Positions 17,139 through 25,273 of a stretch of DNA of 64,000 nucleotides are shown here, piece after piece (position 1 is the stretch's first letter; every line of letters begins with the position of its first letter). The stretch covers positions 1-64,000 of the forward strand of contig VGCD01000004.1 in the NCBI GenBank assembly GCA_016870215.1. Reading direction: 5' to 3'. A program made the translations under genes and the position numbers. The notes under the pieces were generated by a model. The model had not been told where the DNA came from, did no database searches, and saw only the letters and a program-made list of their open reading frames with translations. This stretch comes from Actinomycetota bacterium. GTDB lineage: Bacteria > Actinomycetota > Acidimicrobiia > Acidimicrobiales > Ilumatobacteraceae.

Positions 17139-17145
17139 ATAATGT
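17117..17145 (+). promoter_or_regulatory. dcw (mraZ) promoter
   Basis: A perfect TTGACA (17117-17122) is followed after 17 bp by TAATGT (17140-17145), a TAnnnT-type -10 element. An overlapping GATAAT at 17138-17143 is the alternative with 15-bp spacing. It lies 49 bp before the mraZ GTG and inside the TGGNN array. Confidence 0.65.
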
Positions 17146-17193
17146 GCTGCGTGGGGGAAGACAGGGCGTCTCCCGGTGGGAGCGGAGAAACCC

Positions 17194-17610
17194 GTGTTTG
17201 TTGGAGTGCACGAGCGTCAGTTGGACCCCAAGGGTCGACTCGCATTGCCAGCTGCTTTCCGCCCACGTCTCGAGCCCCGTTGCTATCTCGCTTTCGGTCA
17301 GGGCAAATGCGTTGACGTACTCACTGCCGAAGCCTTTGACCAGGTCGCCCAAGAGTTGATGCAGAAAGTACGAGCTGGTGAGATCGATCGCAATCAACAG
17401 CGCGCACTTGCAGCCAACACCCTCGAAGTGACCGTTGACGCGCAGGGTCGCATCAACCTTGACGAGAAGTTGCGTACCTATGCAGGCCTCGCGCTCAACT
17501 CACGGGTCATCGTTGCTGGCTCCCTTGACCGAGTCGAGATCTGGGACCCAGAGCGTCACGAGCGGATCACGGAAGTGGGCACGCAGCAAATCGCAGGAGC
17601 GGACGCGTGA
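17194..17610 (+). CDS. mraZ: Transcriptional regulator MraZ
   Basis: Dcw-operon repressor of 138 residues with two SpoVT/AbrB-like DNA-binding repeats, DPKGRLALPAAFR near the N-terminus and DAQGRINLDEKLR in the second half. GTG 17194 gives the canonical start MFVGVHERQLDPKGR and is preceded by GGAG at six bases; a GTG at 17176 is in frame but would add six non-family residues. It heads the division and cell wall cluster, and the operator array lies immediately upstream. A 269-bp noncoding segment separates it from rsmH, unlike the usual tight spacing. Confidence 0.93.
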   Translation: MFVGVHERQLDPKGRLALPAAFRPRLEPRCYLAFGQGKCVDVLTAEAFDQVAQELMQKVRAGEIDRNQQRALAANTLEVTVDAQGRINLDEKLRTYAGLALNSRVIVAGSLDRVEIWDPERHERITEVGTQQIAGADA

Positions 17611-17712
17611 TCGCCGATGATCGCCATTCGTACTCCCCAGCAGACTCACTCTTTTTCTCGACCTTTCCCAACGTCAATGGTTTCGACTTCATCTGTTGTG
17701 CACTCTCGGTGC

Positions 17713-17820
17713 TCGGCAGTTCTCCGGATGGCACGGTGGCTAGCCCCAACTCCGCCCGCTGTCATCGTCGCCGACTCGGGGAGACATCCCGACGGCACTT
17801 GTCATCCGGAGAACTGCCGA
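17713..17820 (+). repeat. Long inverted repeat between mraZ and rsmH
   Basis: CGGCAGTTCTCCGGATG (17714-17730) has a perfect reverse complement at 17803-17819, extended by one outer T-A pair and, in RNA, by an inner G-U plus two pairs. The 72-base interior contains the palindrome GGCTAGCC (17738-17745) and a nested hairpin GCCG-AC-TCGGG / CCCGA-CGGC (17770-17796). No open frame with coding character covers the 269-bp gap 17611-17879. It could be a transcription attenuator, an RNA processing site or a small mobile remnant. Confidence 0.7.
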
Positions 17821-17879
17821 ACATCTGGAGCGACGTGCAACGAATCCCGCCAGTGCGCATTCACGATGGAGCGCAAACG

Positions 17880-18851
17880 ATGACGTCGAGTCAAATGGGT
17901 ATCGGTCACTCAGGTAATCACTTCGAACATCAGCCGGTCATGCTCAACGAGTTGTTGGCAGTGTTTGGTGACACGGCTCCGGGTCTGTTTGTTGATGCAA
18001 CGCTCGGTGGTGCCGGTCATGCATTGGCGCTTCTTGGTCGCCATTCAGCTATGCACTTGCTCGGCATTGACCGTGACGAAGACGCACTTCGAGCCGCTTC
18101 CACTGCGCTGGGGTCGACGAGCGGGCGTGCAACCCTCCGGCACGCCCGCTTCGATCGCATCGCAGAGATGGTTGCCGACACAGGTGCGACCGCAATTGTT
18201 GGCGCATTGTTTGATCTCGGTGTGTCGTCGCCGCAGTTCGATGTGGCTGAACGTGGGTTTTCCTACCGACACGATGCGCCACTTGACATGCGTATGGATC
18301 GTTCGCAGAACGTGAGCGCATTCAACATCGTCAATGAGTGGACCTTCGAGGAATTGGTTCGCATGTTGCAGGACAATGCCGACGAAAAATTTGCAGCACG
18401 AGTGGCACGGGCGATGATTGCTGCCCGTCCAATTGAGAGGACCGTTCAGCTGGCCGATGTGGTCACCATGGCGATACCCGCTGCCGCGCGTCGCCGTGGT
18501 GGCCACCCGGCAAAGCGCACATTTCAGGCGATTCGAATTGCCGTCAACAGTGAACTCGAAATTCTGGAGTCGTCGCTCGAGGCAACAATTGAACTTCTTG
18601 CGCCAGGAGCACGCCTGGCAGTACTGACATATCACTCAGGAGAAGACCGCATCGTGAAGTGGACCTTCCGCCGTGCTGTCACCGGCGGATGTGAATGCCC
18701 GGCAGGTCTGCCATGTGGTTGTGGGGCACGTCCCAGCGCCAAGACCGTTCGTGCACCACGCGAAGCAACGAAGGCTGAGCAAGAGTCCAACCCACGGTCA
18801 CGATCAGCGAAGTTGCGCGTCATCGAGCGACTCGCACGAGAAACGGCCTGA
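17880..18851 (+). CDS. rsmH: 16S rRNA m4C1402 methyltransferase
   Basis: S-adenosylmethionine-dependent methyltransferase that modifies C1402 of 16S rRNA (also called MraW), 323 residues. Typical segments are HQPVMLNELL at the start, the SAM loop DATLGGAGHALALL, FDLGVSSPQFDVAERGFSY, LDMRMD, and the C-terminal TYHSGEDRIVKWTFR. ATG 17880 gives the family N-terminus; the frame is open further upstream through the noncoding gap, but those residues (including a Cys-rich stretch) have no family resemblance. ftsL follows after two bases. Confidence 0.93.
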   Translation: MTSSQMGIGHSGNHFEHQPVMLNELLAVFGDTAPGLFVDATLGGAGHALALLGRHSAMHLLGIDRDEDALRAASTALGSTSGRATLRHARFDRIAEMVADTGATAIVGALFDLGVSSPQFDVAERGFSYRHDAPLDMRMDRSQNVSAFNIVNEWTFEELVRMLQDNADEKFAARVARAMIAARPIERTVQLADVVTMAIPAAARRRGGHPAKRTFQAIRIAVNSELEILESSLEATIELLAPGARLAVLTYHSGEDRIVKWTFRRAVTGGCECPAGLPCGCGARPSAKTVRAPREATKAEQESNPRSRSAKLRVIERLARETA

Positions 18852-18853
18852 CC

Positions 18854-19345
18854 ATGGCAGTCGCACTTCGCACCGATATCGCACGTCGCACTGACATTGC
18901 ACGTCCTGCTCGTTCAAAGGAAACAGTCGAAAGGCCAGAGCTCACACTCGTTCCTGCTGCGCAGCGGCGAACAGTTGGTCGTGTTATCACCGCCGTCATC
19001 GTCTTCTTCGGGCTCATGTTTGCGGTCGTCGCACTTCGTGCATTCATGGCTCAAGAGCAGATGCGCCTAGATGAGTTGAACAGGGACATCATTCGAGCGC
19101 GAGCGCACTACGACGAACTTCGCGCCGAACGAGCATTGCTTCAGTCGCCGTCGGTATTGCTCGAAAAAGCACGCAGTTTCGGCATGGTGCCCGCCGTTGG
19201 CATGAAAGTCGTCGAGATACCCGCAGAGGTTGCTGCCGAAGTGGCCGCATCGGTGGGGAAGATTGATGAAGACATCGCCAGCACCACAGAGTCCAAGCTC
19301 GACGATTTTGGTCGTATCAAGCGACAGGTAGGACCGGGTCGATGA
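18854..19345 (+). CDS. ftsL: Cell division protein FtsL
   Basis: A 163-residue bitopic membrane protein. A basic N-terminal tail with a duplicated TDIARR/TDIARP segment precedes one membrane helix (about residues 42-64), then a short leucine-rich coiled coil (QEQMRLDELNRDIIRARAHYDELRAERALL) that should pair with a DivIC-like partner in the FtsQLB complex. Sequence identity in this family is low, so the call rests on topology and its place between rsmH and ftsI. Its stop overlaps the ftsI start (ATGA). Confidence 0.82.
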   Translation: MAVALRTDIARRTDIARPARSKETVERPELTLVPAAQRRTVGRVITAVIVFFGLMFAVVALRAFMAQEQMRLDELNRDIIRARAHYDELRAERALLQSPSVLLEKARSFGMVPAVGMKVVEIPAEVAAEVAASVGKIDEDIASTTESKLDDFGRIKRQVGPGR

Positions 19346-21384
19346 GTGAGAGAAGCTCACGTGACTCACGGCAACGCTCGTCGAAGAGCGTCGCTGCAGG
19401 TCAAGTGCAACGACGCACGCGTAGCCATGGCTCGTCAACTTCTCGCCGACCTGTCGAAGGTGGTCGACCAACTGGGCGCACTCGCGCAGAAGACTCACGC
19501 AGCCGCTCTGGCTCTGGTGCTCGCTCTGCAAGTCGCTCTTCGGCTCGCTCGCGCGCACCTCGTTCGACGAGCGAGCGGTTGATACGCCAGACAGAGCAAC
19601 TCAGGCAGCGCGCTGTTCAGACAGCGCAGAAGCAGGCTTCATACGAAGTCGACCAACGTATTCGTAAGCGTCTGTCGTTTGCAGTTCTCGGCATCGTGTT
19701 CGCATTGTTGTTGCTAGCTGTGTGGGTGGGCTTGTTGCAGACCGTGCGCCGCGATGGCTACCACGCTGCGAGCATCAACCAACGCACGCGCACCACCATT
19801 ATTCGCGCAGATCGTGGCGTCATCTTTGACCGAAACGGGAATGAAATCGCACTCTCTGTGCCGACCACCACTGTGTTTGCTGATCCTCAACTCGTCCTCG
19901 ATCCAGTGGGCACTGCCGCCGCAGTGACTTCGATTTTGCAATTGTCAGCTGCAGAACATGACCGCATCGTTGCCGCCCTCAGCAAACGCGAAGGCAACTT
20001 CGTGTACATCGCACGTCAGATTGACAAAGATCGCGCAAATGCCGTTCTTGACCTTGAGCTAAGCGGTGTGTCGTCATACACCGAGCCGGCCCGCGTGGTG
20101 GAAAGTGGAGTGGCCGGTGCAGTCATTGGTCGTACTGATCCAGATGGTTTGGGTATCTCTGGTCTCGAGCAGCAGTACAACGAATTGCTTGCTGGTGTCG
20201 ATGGCAAGGCAGTTCGCCAACGAGACAACAAGGGCAACTCAATCTCTGGCACCGGTTCGATGATCACTGATCCGCAGACGGGCTCAGATCTCGTACTCAC
20301 CATCGACAAGTCGATTCAGTTTCAAGTCGACCAGGCTTTGCTTCAGAGGGTTGATCAGCTCAAGGCACGCGCCGGCACTGTCATCATGATGGACTCCCGC
20401 ACAGGTGATATCTACGCGATGTCGAACGTGCGTCGCAATGAAGATGGTAAGGCCGAACTCGCGACCGGCAACTTCGCCGCCGTCGAAGCACATGAGCCCG
20501 GTTCAGTCGCCAAAGTCTTCAGCGTCAGCGCTGCTCTCAATGAGGGAAAGGTGACCGATTCGACGGAGTTCATGGTGCCTGGCGTTCTGCGTGAAGACGG
20601 CTTCGTCATCCGAGACGCTTACCCTCACCCAACGATGAAGATGACCGTGCGTGAGATCCTGACGGAGAGCTCGAACCTCGGAACAGTGATCACTGGCGGA
20701 ACCATTCAGCCAGAACAGATGCACGCTTACTTGCGTGCCTTCGGGTTCGGTGCGACAACTGGTCTCGAGTACCCAGGTGAAAGTAAAGGCATTCTGAAAT
20801 CGACACGTAAATGGCTTGGTACGGAAAAAAAGACCGTCACGTACGGGTATGGATACGCGGCAACTCCGCTGCAGCTCGTCGCCGGTGTGAACGTTGTGGC
20901 AAATAGTGGTACGTATGTGGCACCGCGACTTGTCAAAGCAACTATCGACGCCGAAGGTGAGTTGAAGGAAACGAATGCCGCAGCGACGCGTCCGGTACTG
21001 AAGCCCGAGGTTGCAACGACGATGACGTCCATCATGAAAGACGTGGTGTGTTCTGGTACGGCAACCTTGGCGCAAGTGAAGGGTATGACGGTCGCCGGCA
21101 AGACGGGTACTGGCTATAAAGCTCAAGACAACGGCACCTACACAACCGCAACTGGTGGGCGAAAGTATTTTGCGTCGTTCGTCGGATATTTCCCTGCAGA
21201 TGATCCAAAGATCACAATGCTTGTGAGCATTGACGAACCAGATGGCTCCTCTCGTGACCGTTTCGGTGGAACGGCTGCTGCACCGGTCTTTGCCCGACTG
21301 GCCAACGTCGCGATTCAGGAATTGGATATCACTCCTACTGGCACGGGAACTGGGTGCCCTGCCGACGCAAAGAGTGGACACTGA
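19342..21384 (+). CDS. ftsI: Septal peptidoglycan transpeptidase FtsI (class B PBP)
   Basis: A 680-residue penicillin-binding protein that cross-links septal peptidoglycan. A Ser/Arg-rich cytoplasmic tail of about 108 residues comes first, then one membrane helix (about 110-132), the PBP dimerisation domain, and the transpeptidase with the catalytic S388-V-A-K, S443-S-N445 and K587-T-G motifs. There is no C-terminal PASTA domain. The long basic tail is unusual in size and may bind FtsW or other divisome partners. murE follows after about 20 bases. Confidence 0.94.
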   Translation: MSERSSRDSRQRSSKSVAAGQVQRRTRSHGSSTSRRPVEGGRPTGRTRAEDSRSRSGSGARSASRSSARSRAPRSTSERLIRQTEQLRQRAVQTAQKQASYEVDQRIRKRLSFAVLGIVFALLLLAVWVGLLQTVRRDGYHAASINQRTRTTIIRADRGVIFDRNGNEIALSVPTTTVFADPQLVLDPVGTAAAVTSILQLSAAEHDRIVAALSKREGNFVYIARQIDKDRANAVLDLELSGVSSYTEPARVVESGVAGAVIGRTDPDGLGISGLEQQYNELLAGVDGKAVRQRDNKGNSISGTGSMITDPQTGSDLVLTIDKSIQFQVDQALLQRVDQLKARAGTVIMMDSRTGDIYAMSNVRRNEDGKAELATGNFAAVEAHEPGSVAKVFSVSAALNEGKVTDSTEFMVPGVLREDGFVIRDAYPHPTMKMTVREILTESSNLGTVITGGTIQPEQMHAYLRAFGFGATTGLEYPGESKGILKSTRKWLGTEKKTVTYGYGYAATPLQLVAGVNVVANSGTYVAPRLVKATIDAEGELKETNAAATRPVLKPEVATTMTSIMKDVVCSGTATLAQVKGMTVAGKTGTGYKAQDNGTYTTATGGRKYFASFVGYFPADDPKITMLVSIDEPDGSSRDRFGGTAAAPVFARLANVAIQELDITPTGTGTGCPADAKSGH

Positions 21385-21405
21385 GAGAGCATGGAGGTCA
21401 TCGTG

Positions 21406-22851
21406 ATGGAACGACGTGCTCACATCTCATGTTCAGTTGGTGAACTGATAGCTCGATCTGCGCTCGGAGAGGTGCGCATAGTTGGTCGACCCGATGTGGT
21501 GGTGACGGGGGTGTGCTTTGACTCGCGCAATGTTGCGGCGGGAGACCTCTTTTGCTGCGTGCCCGGTTCAGGAGCCGACGGCCATGATTTTGCAATCGAC
21601 GCAGTTGCACATGGTGCGACAGCTTTACTCGTGCAGCGGGAGATCCATGGTGTCGATGAATCTGTGTCACAGATTGTCGTCCCAAATGTGCGTTTGGCGA
21701 TGGGACCGGTGAGCTCAGAGTTCTACGGAAGACCGAGCACTCGCTTGTGTGTGGTCGGAGTGACTGGCACAAATGGAAAGACCACGACGACGGCAATGCT
21801 CGCCTCCATTTTTTCAACTGCTGGTCATCGCACGAACGTTCTTGGCACGCTGACCGGATCGCGGACCACGCCTGAAGCACCGGATTTGCAGCAGTTCTTC
21901 GCCAATTCGCTCGCCGACGATGTGGCATACGTCGCGATGGAAGTGTCTTCTCATGCGCTCGACCAGCACCGCGTCGACGGCACACGCTTCGGTGCGGTGG
22001 TGTTCACCAACCTCGGGCGAGACCACCTTGACTACCACGAGTCCATGGAGCGCTATTTCGCCGCTAAAGCTCGACTCTTCATCGGTGACTTCGCCGACAA
22101 AGCAGTAGTCAATGCCGATGATGTGCACGGACGCCTGCTCATCGACTCTCGTGCCGGTGAAACGTCTTCGTACTCGCGTCAAGACATCGACAATGTTCGA
22201 GTGTCGGCTGAGTCGCTGTCATTCTCGTGGGAAGGCATCACAATCGATGTGCCGATCGGTGGTGACTTCAACGTTGACAATGCCCTCGCAGCTTGCGTCA
22301 CCGCGAGAGAGCTGGGCTTCTCGCTTGAGCAGATACGCGAGGGGCTCGCATCCTTGAAACCAGTTAGAGGACGCTTCGAGAGCATCCCCAACACACTTGA
22401 TGTGCATGTCATCGTCGACTACGCACACACCCCGGAAGCGCTCGAGCGCCTGCTCACCGCAGTGACAACCAAACAAGGCAAGCGACTCATCGTGGTCTTC
22501 GGCTGTGGTGGCGATCGCGACGCTGGAAAGCGCCCGGTGATGGGGGCCATTGCAACTGCCCATGCTGATGTCGTCGTGGTCACGTCTGACAATCCTCGCC
22601 ACGAAGATGCCGCAACCATTGTTGATGACATCATCGGCGGCATCGACGACGTTGCGCAACGCAAGGTGACAAGAATCGTCGATCGCAGATCAGCCATCGA
22701 GCACGCCATCACGATCGCTGAACCAGGAGACATGGTTCTGATTGCCGGTCGCGGACATGAGTCAAAGCAAGAAGTCGCGGGGGAGATGCGGGACTTCGAT
22801 GATGCGTTGGTTGCTCGAGACGTGCTTCAAGGATTGGTCAAGCGCGCATGA
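21406..22851 (+). CDS. murE: UDP-MurNAc-tripeptide ligase MurE (meso-DAP type)
   Basis: Adds the third stem-peptide residue to UDP-MurNAc-L-Ala-D-Glu, 481 residues. The ATP loop GTNGKTTT, the YFAAKARLF lysine (carbamylated in the family), SSHALDQHRV, and the specificity motif DNPR in SDNPRHEDA are visible; DNPR indicates meso-diaminopimelate rather than lysine. ATG 21406 is chosen because GGAGG at 21393-21397 lies eight bases upstream; an in-frame ATG at 21391 is part of that ribosome binding site. Its stop overlaps mraY directly, with no murF between. Confidence 0.94.
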   Translation: MERRAHISCSVGELIARSALGEVRIVGRPDVVVTGVCFDSRNVAAGDLFCCVPGSGADGHDFAIDAVAHGATALLVQREIHGVDESVSQIVVPNVRLAMGPVSSEFYGRPSTRLCVVGVTGTNGKTTTTAMLASIFSTAGHRTNVLGTLTGSRTTPEAPDLQQFFANSLADDVAYVAMEVSSHALDQHRVDGTRFGAVVFTNLGRDHLDYHESMERYFAAKARLFIGDFADKAVVNADDVHGRLLIDSRAGETSSYSRQDIDNVRVSAESLSFSWEGITIDVPIGGDFNVDNALAACVTARELGFSLEQIREGLASLKPVRGRFESIPNTLDVHVIVDYAHTPEALERLLTAVTTKQGKRLIVVFGCGGDRDAGKRPVMGAIATAHADVVVVTSDNPRHEDAATIVDDIIGGIDDVAQRKVTRIVDRRSAIEHAITIAEPGDMVLIAGRGHESKQEVAGEMRDFDDALVARDVLQGLVKRA

Positions 22852-23906
22852 TTGCCGTTCTCATCGCAGGTGTCGTGTCGATGCTGCTCTCGTTGCTTGG
22901 TTCACGTGCCCTCATGCAACTCTTTGCCCGACTCGGTGTCGGTCAGCCGATTCTCGGTAAAGAGGATCACGGTCCTGTGCATCACAGTCCGAAACAAGGC
23001 ACGCCGACAATGGGTGGAGCAGCCATCATCGTCGCTGCTTTCATTGGTTGGGTAGTGGCGCATGTGCGTCGCGGTCTTCCGTTCTCCAATCAAGCGCTCA
23101 TCATGTGGGTCGGTGTCCTGTTGCTGGCGTTGATGGGCTTTCTCGACGACTTCCTCAAGGTGCGAAAGGCGCACAATCGCGGAATCTTCTGGAAGCGCAA
23201 GGGATACATCACTTTCGGGCTCGTCGTGCTCACGATGACGTGGCTCGTGCTCGCCACGAACGTTTCTGAGACGTTGTCGTTCACCCGTTTTGACTTCCCG
23301 GGAATCGAATTACCGGCCGCACTGTGGGTGGTGTGGACCTCGCTCATGGTGTGGGCCACGACGAATGCGGTGAACGTCACCGACGGCCTTGATGGTCTTG
23401 CTGCTGGTTCGGCAACGTTCGGCTTTCTTGCGTTCACGGTGATCGCGTACTGGGCTTTCCGTAACCCGGATCTGTATCACTTGGTCAACCCACTTGACCT
23501 TGCGGTGTTCTCCATCGCCTTCGCTGGTGCTTGCGGTGGATTCCTCTGGTGGAATGCAGCCCCTGCTCGCATCTTCATGGGTGATGTCGGAGCTCTCGGT
23601 CTCGGAGCTGCACTTGGGTTGCTCGCGGTCACAACGAACACGCACCTGTTGCTCGTGCTCATTTGTGGCTTGAATGTCATGGAAGCTGGTTCGGTTGCGA
23701 TTCAGATGACCATCTTCAAAGCGTCAGGACGCACGCGACGGTTCTTCCGCATGACGCCGATGCATCACCATTTCGAACTTCTTGGTTGGCCAGAGACCAC
23801 CGTGATCATTCGTTTCTGGATCATCTCCGGAATTTGTGTGGCTGCAGCTGTCGGATTGTTCATTGCAGATTTCACCAACATGAGTGCGCTGGAAGTTGGT
23901 CGATGA
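22848..23906 (+). CDS. mraY: Phospho-MurNAc-pentapeptide translocase MraY
   Basis: Integral membrane enzyme of 352 residues that makes lipid I on undecaprenyl phosphate. About ten hydrophobic helices are visible. Catalytic motifs are DDFLKVR, NAVNVTDGLDGLA and MGDVGALGLG, and the conserved PMHHHFELLGW loop is intact. The ATG overlaps the murE stop (ATGA), and its stop overlaps murD in the same way. Confidence 0.95.
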   Translation: MIAVLIAGVVSMLLSLLGSRALMQLFARLGVGQPILGKEDHGPVHHSPKQGTPTMGGAAIIVAAFIGWVVAHVRRGLPFSNQALIMWVGVLLLALMGFLDDFLKVRKAHNRGIFWKRKGYITFGLVVLTMTWLVLATNVSETLSFTRFDFPGIELPAALWVVWTSLMVWATTNAVNVTDGLDGLAAGSATFGFLAFTVIAYWAFRNPDLYHLVNPLDLAVFSIAFAGACGGFLWWNAAPARIFMGDVGALGLGAALGLLAVTTNTHLLLVLICGLNVMEAGSVAIQMTIFKASGRTRRFFRMTPMHHHFELLGWPETTVIIRFWIISGICVAAAVGLFIADFTNMSALEVGR

Positions 23907-25273
23907 AAACGGTGACCGTGTATGGGCTTGGTGTCGCTGGTGTGGCTACCGCCAAGGCTTTTGCTGAGCGTGGAGTTGGAGTGCGGCTCGGGGACGACAA
24001 CATCACAGACGACATGTTGGCGTTGGCAGATGCCATCGACTCGCCACTGAACTCAGCAGATGATGCCCGCGGTATCGAGTCTGTGCTTCGAGGCTCTGAC
24101 GTACTGGTGCCCGCACCTGGCATTGCTCCGACTCATCCGGTGATTGTCGAGGCGCATCGACGCGGAATCATCGTTCGTAGCGAGATTGACATCGCATACG
24201 AGTGGGAGCAGGCCCGTCCACATGGTCCCCGACCAATCGTGGCGGTCACGGGAACCGATGGCAAGACGACTACAACGATGTTGGTGGCTGCACTCATCAG
24301 AGCGGCAGGGAAGAATTGCGCCGAAGTCGGCAACACCGATGTGCCGTTCATTGCGGCAGTCAATGACGACGTTGATGCATTTGTGGTCGAGTGTTCAAGT
24401 TTTCGGCTCGCCTTTACACAGAGTTTTCGTGCAGATGCATCGATTTGGTTGAACATTGCACCTGACCATCTCGATTGGCACGGATCATTCGAGGCTTACA
24501 CGGCGACGAAGGCTCGTCTCTGGAGTCACGACCGAGCAAGTGATGTTGCAGTCGTGCCATGCGGTGACACGCTCATCGAGGGCTACGCACGGTCGCGCGA
24601 TCACCATGTTCGTACGTTCGGATTGAATGACGGCGACTATCGAGTGGAAGCGGGAAGTCTTGTCGGCCCCGAAGGTCCAATTGCTTCTGTTGCATCAATG
24701 TGGCGCACAATGCCACACGACATAACAAATTCACTTGCAGCATCCGCAGCAGTGATGGAGTGCGGTTTGGTATCTGCCAGTCACGTCGAAGGTGCCTTGG
24801 CCACCTTTCAGCCTGCGTCTCATCGCATTGACCATGTTGGCGACTTTGCCGGTTCTGGTTGGTTTGATGACTCGAAAGCGACAAGTCCGCATGCGGCTCT
24901 CACCGCAATTCGTGCTTTCAATCGCGTTGTACTCATCGCTGGCGGAAAAAACAAAGACCTTGACCTCTCGCAGCTTGCGAGCGAACCGCATCGCATGCAC
25001 GGTGTCGTGGCCATTGGTAGCGCGCAACAAGACATCGTCGATGCGTTCACCGGCGTGTGCACCGTTCTGCGTGCGGACTCGATGGAAGAAGCGGTTGCTG
25101 CAGCAGCTGGATTGGCCGTCCCAGGAGTCGCTGTACTTCTTTCGCCTGGCTGCACGAGCTACGACTGGTATGGGAACTACAAGCAACGCGGTGATGACTT
25201 CGTGGCCCGCGTGAACAAGCACTTCGCAAATTCGAACGACCAAGTTATGACCACTCGTGGAGGGATCCAATGA
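23903..25273 (+). CDS. murD: UDP-MurNAc-L-Ala:D-Glu ligase MurD
   Basis: Adds D-glutamate to UDP-MurNAc-L-alanine, 456 residues. It has the N-terminal Rossmann substrate domain (VYGLGVAGVATAKAF), the ATP loop GTDGKTTT, NIAPDHLDWHGSFEAYTATKARL with the carbamylated-lysine position, and the C-terminal DDSKATSPHAAL, AGGKNKDLD and LLSPGCTSYDWYGNYKQRGDDF segments. ATG 23903 overlaps the mraY stop; the frame runs further upstream only as a shadow of mraY. The stop overlaps ftsW. Confidence 0.94.
   Translation: MKTVTVYGLGVAGVATAKAFAERGVGVRLGDDNITDDMLALADAIDSPLNSADDARGIESVLRGSDVLVPAPGIAPTHPVIVEAHRRGIIVRSEIDIAYEWEQARPHGPRPIVAVTGTDGKTTTTMLVAALIRAAGKNCAEVGNTDVPFIAAVNDDVDAFVVECSSFRLAFTQSFRADASIWLNIAPDHLDWHGSFEAYTATKARLWSHDRASDVAVVPCGDTLIEGYARSRDHHVRTFGLNDGDYRVEAGSLVGPEGPIASVASMWRTMPHDITNSLAASAAVMECGLVSASHVEGALATFQPASHRIDHVGDFAGSGWFDDSKATSPHAALTAIRAFNRVVLIAGGKNKDLDLSQLASEPHRMHGVVAIGSAQQDIVDAFTGVCTVLRADSMEEAVAAAAGLAVPGVAVLLSPGCTSYDWYGNYKQRGDDFVARVNKHFANSNDQVMTTRGGIQ

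Noticed and set aside
17607-17879. N-terminal extension of RsmH through the mraZ-rsmH gap
   Set aside because: The frame is open, but the extra 91 residues show no family resemblance and the segment contains a long inverted repeat; ATG 17880 gives the normal RsmH start.
21406-22851. MurE-MurF fusion to explain the missing murF
   Set aside because: The product is 481 residues and ends right after the MurE C-terminal domain.
23663-23902. Long N-terminal extension of MurD
   Set aside because: It is read out of frame through mraY; ATG 23903 overlaps the mraY stop in the same ATGA pattern as its neighbours.
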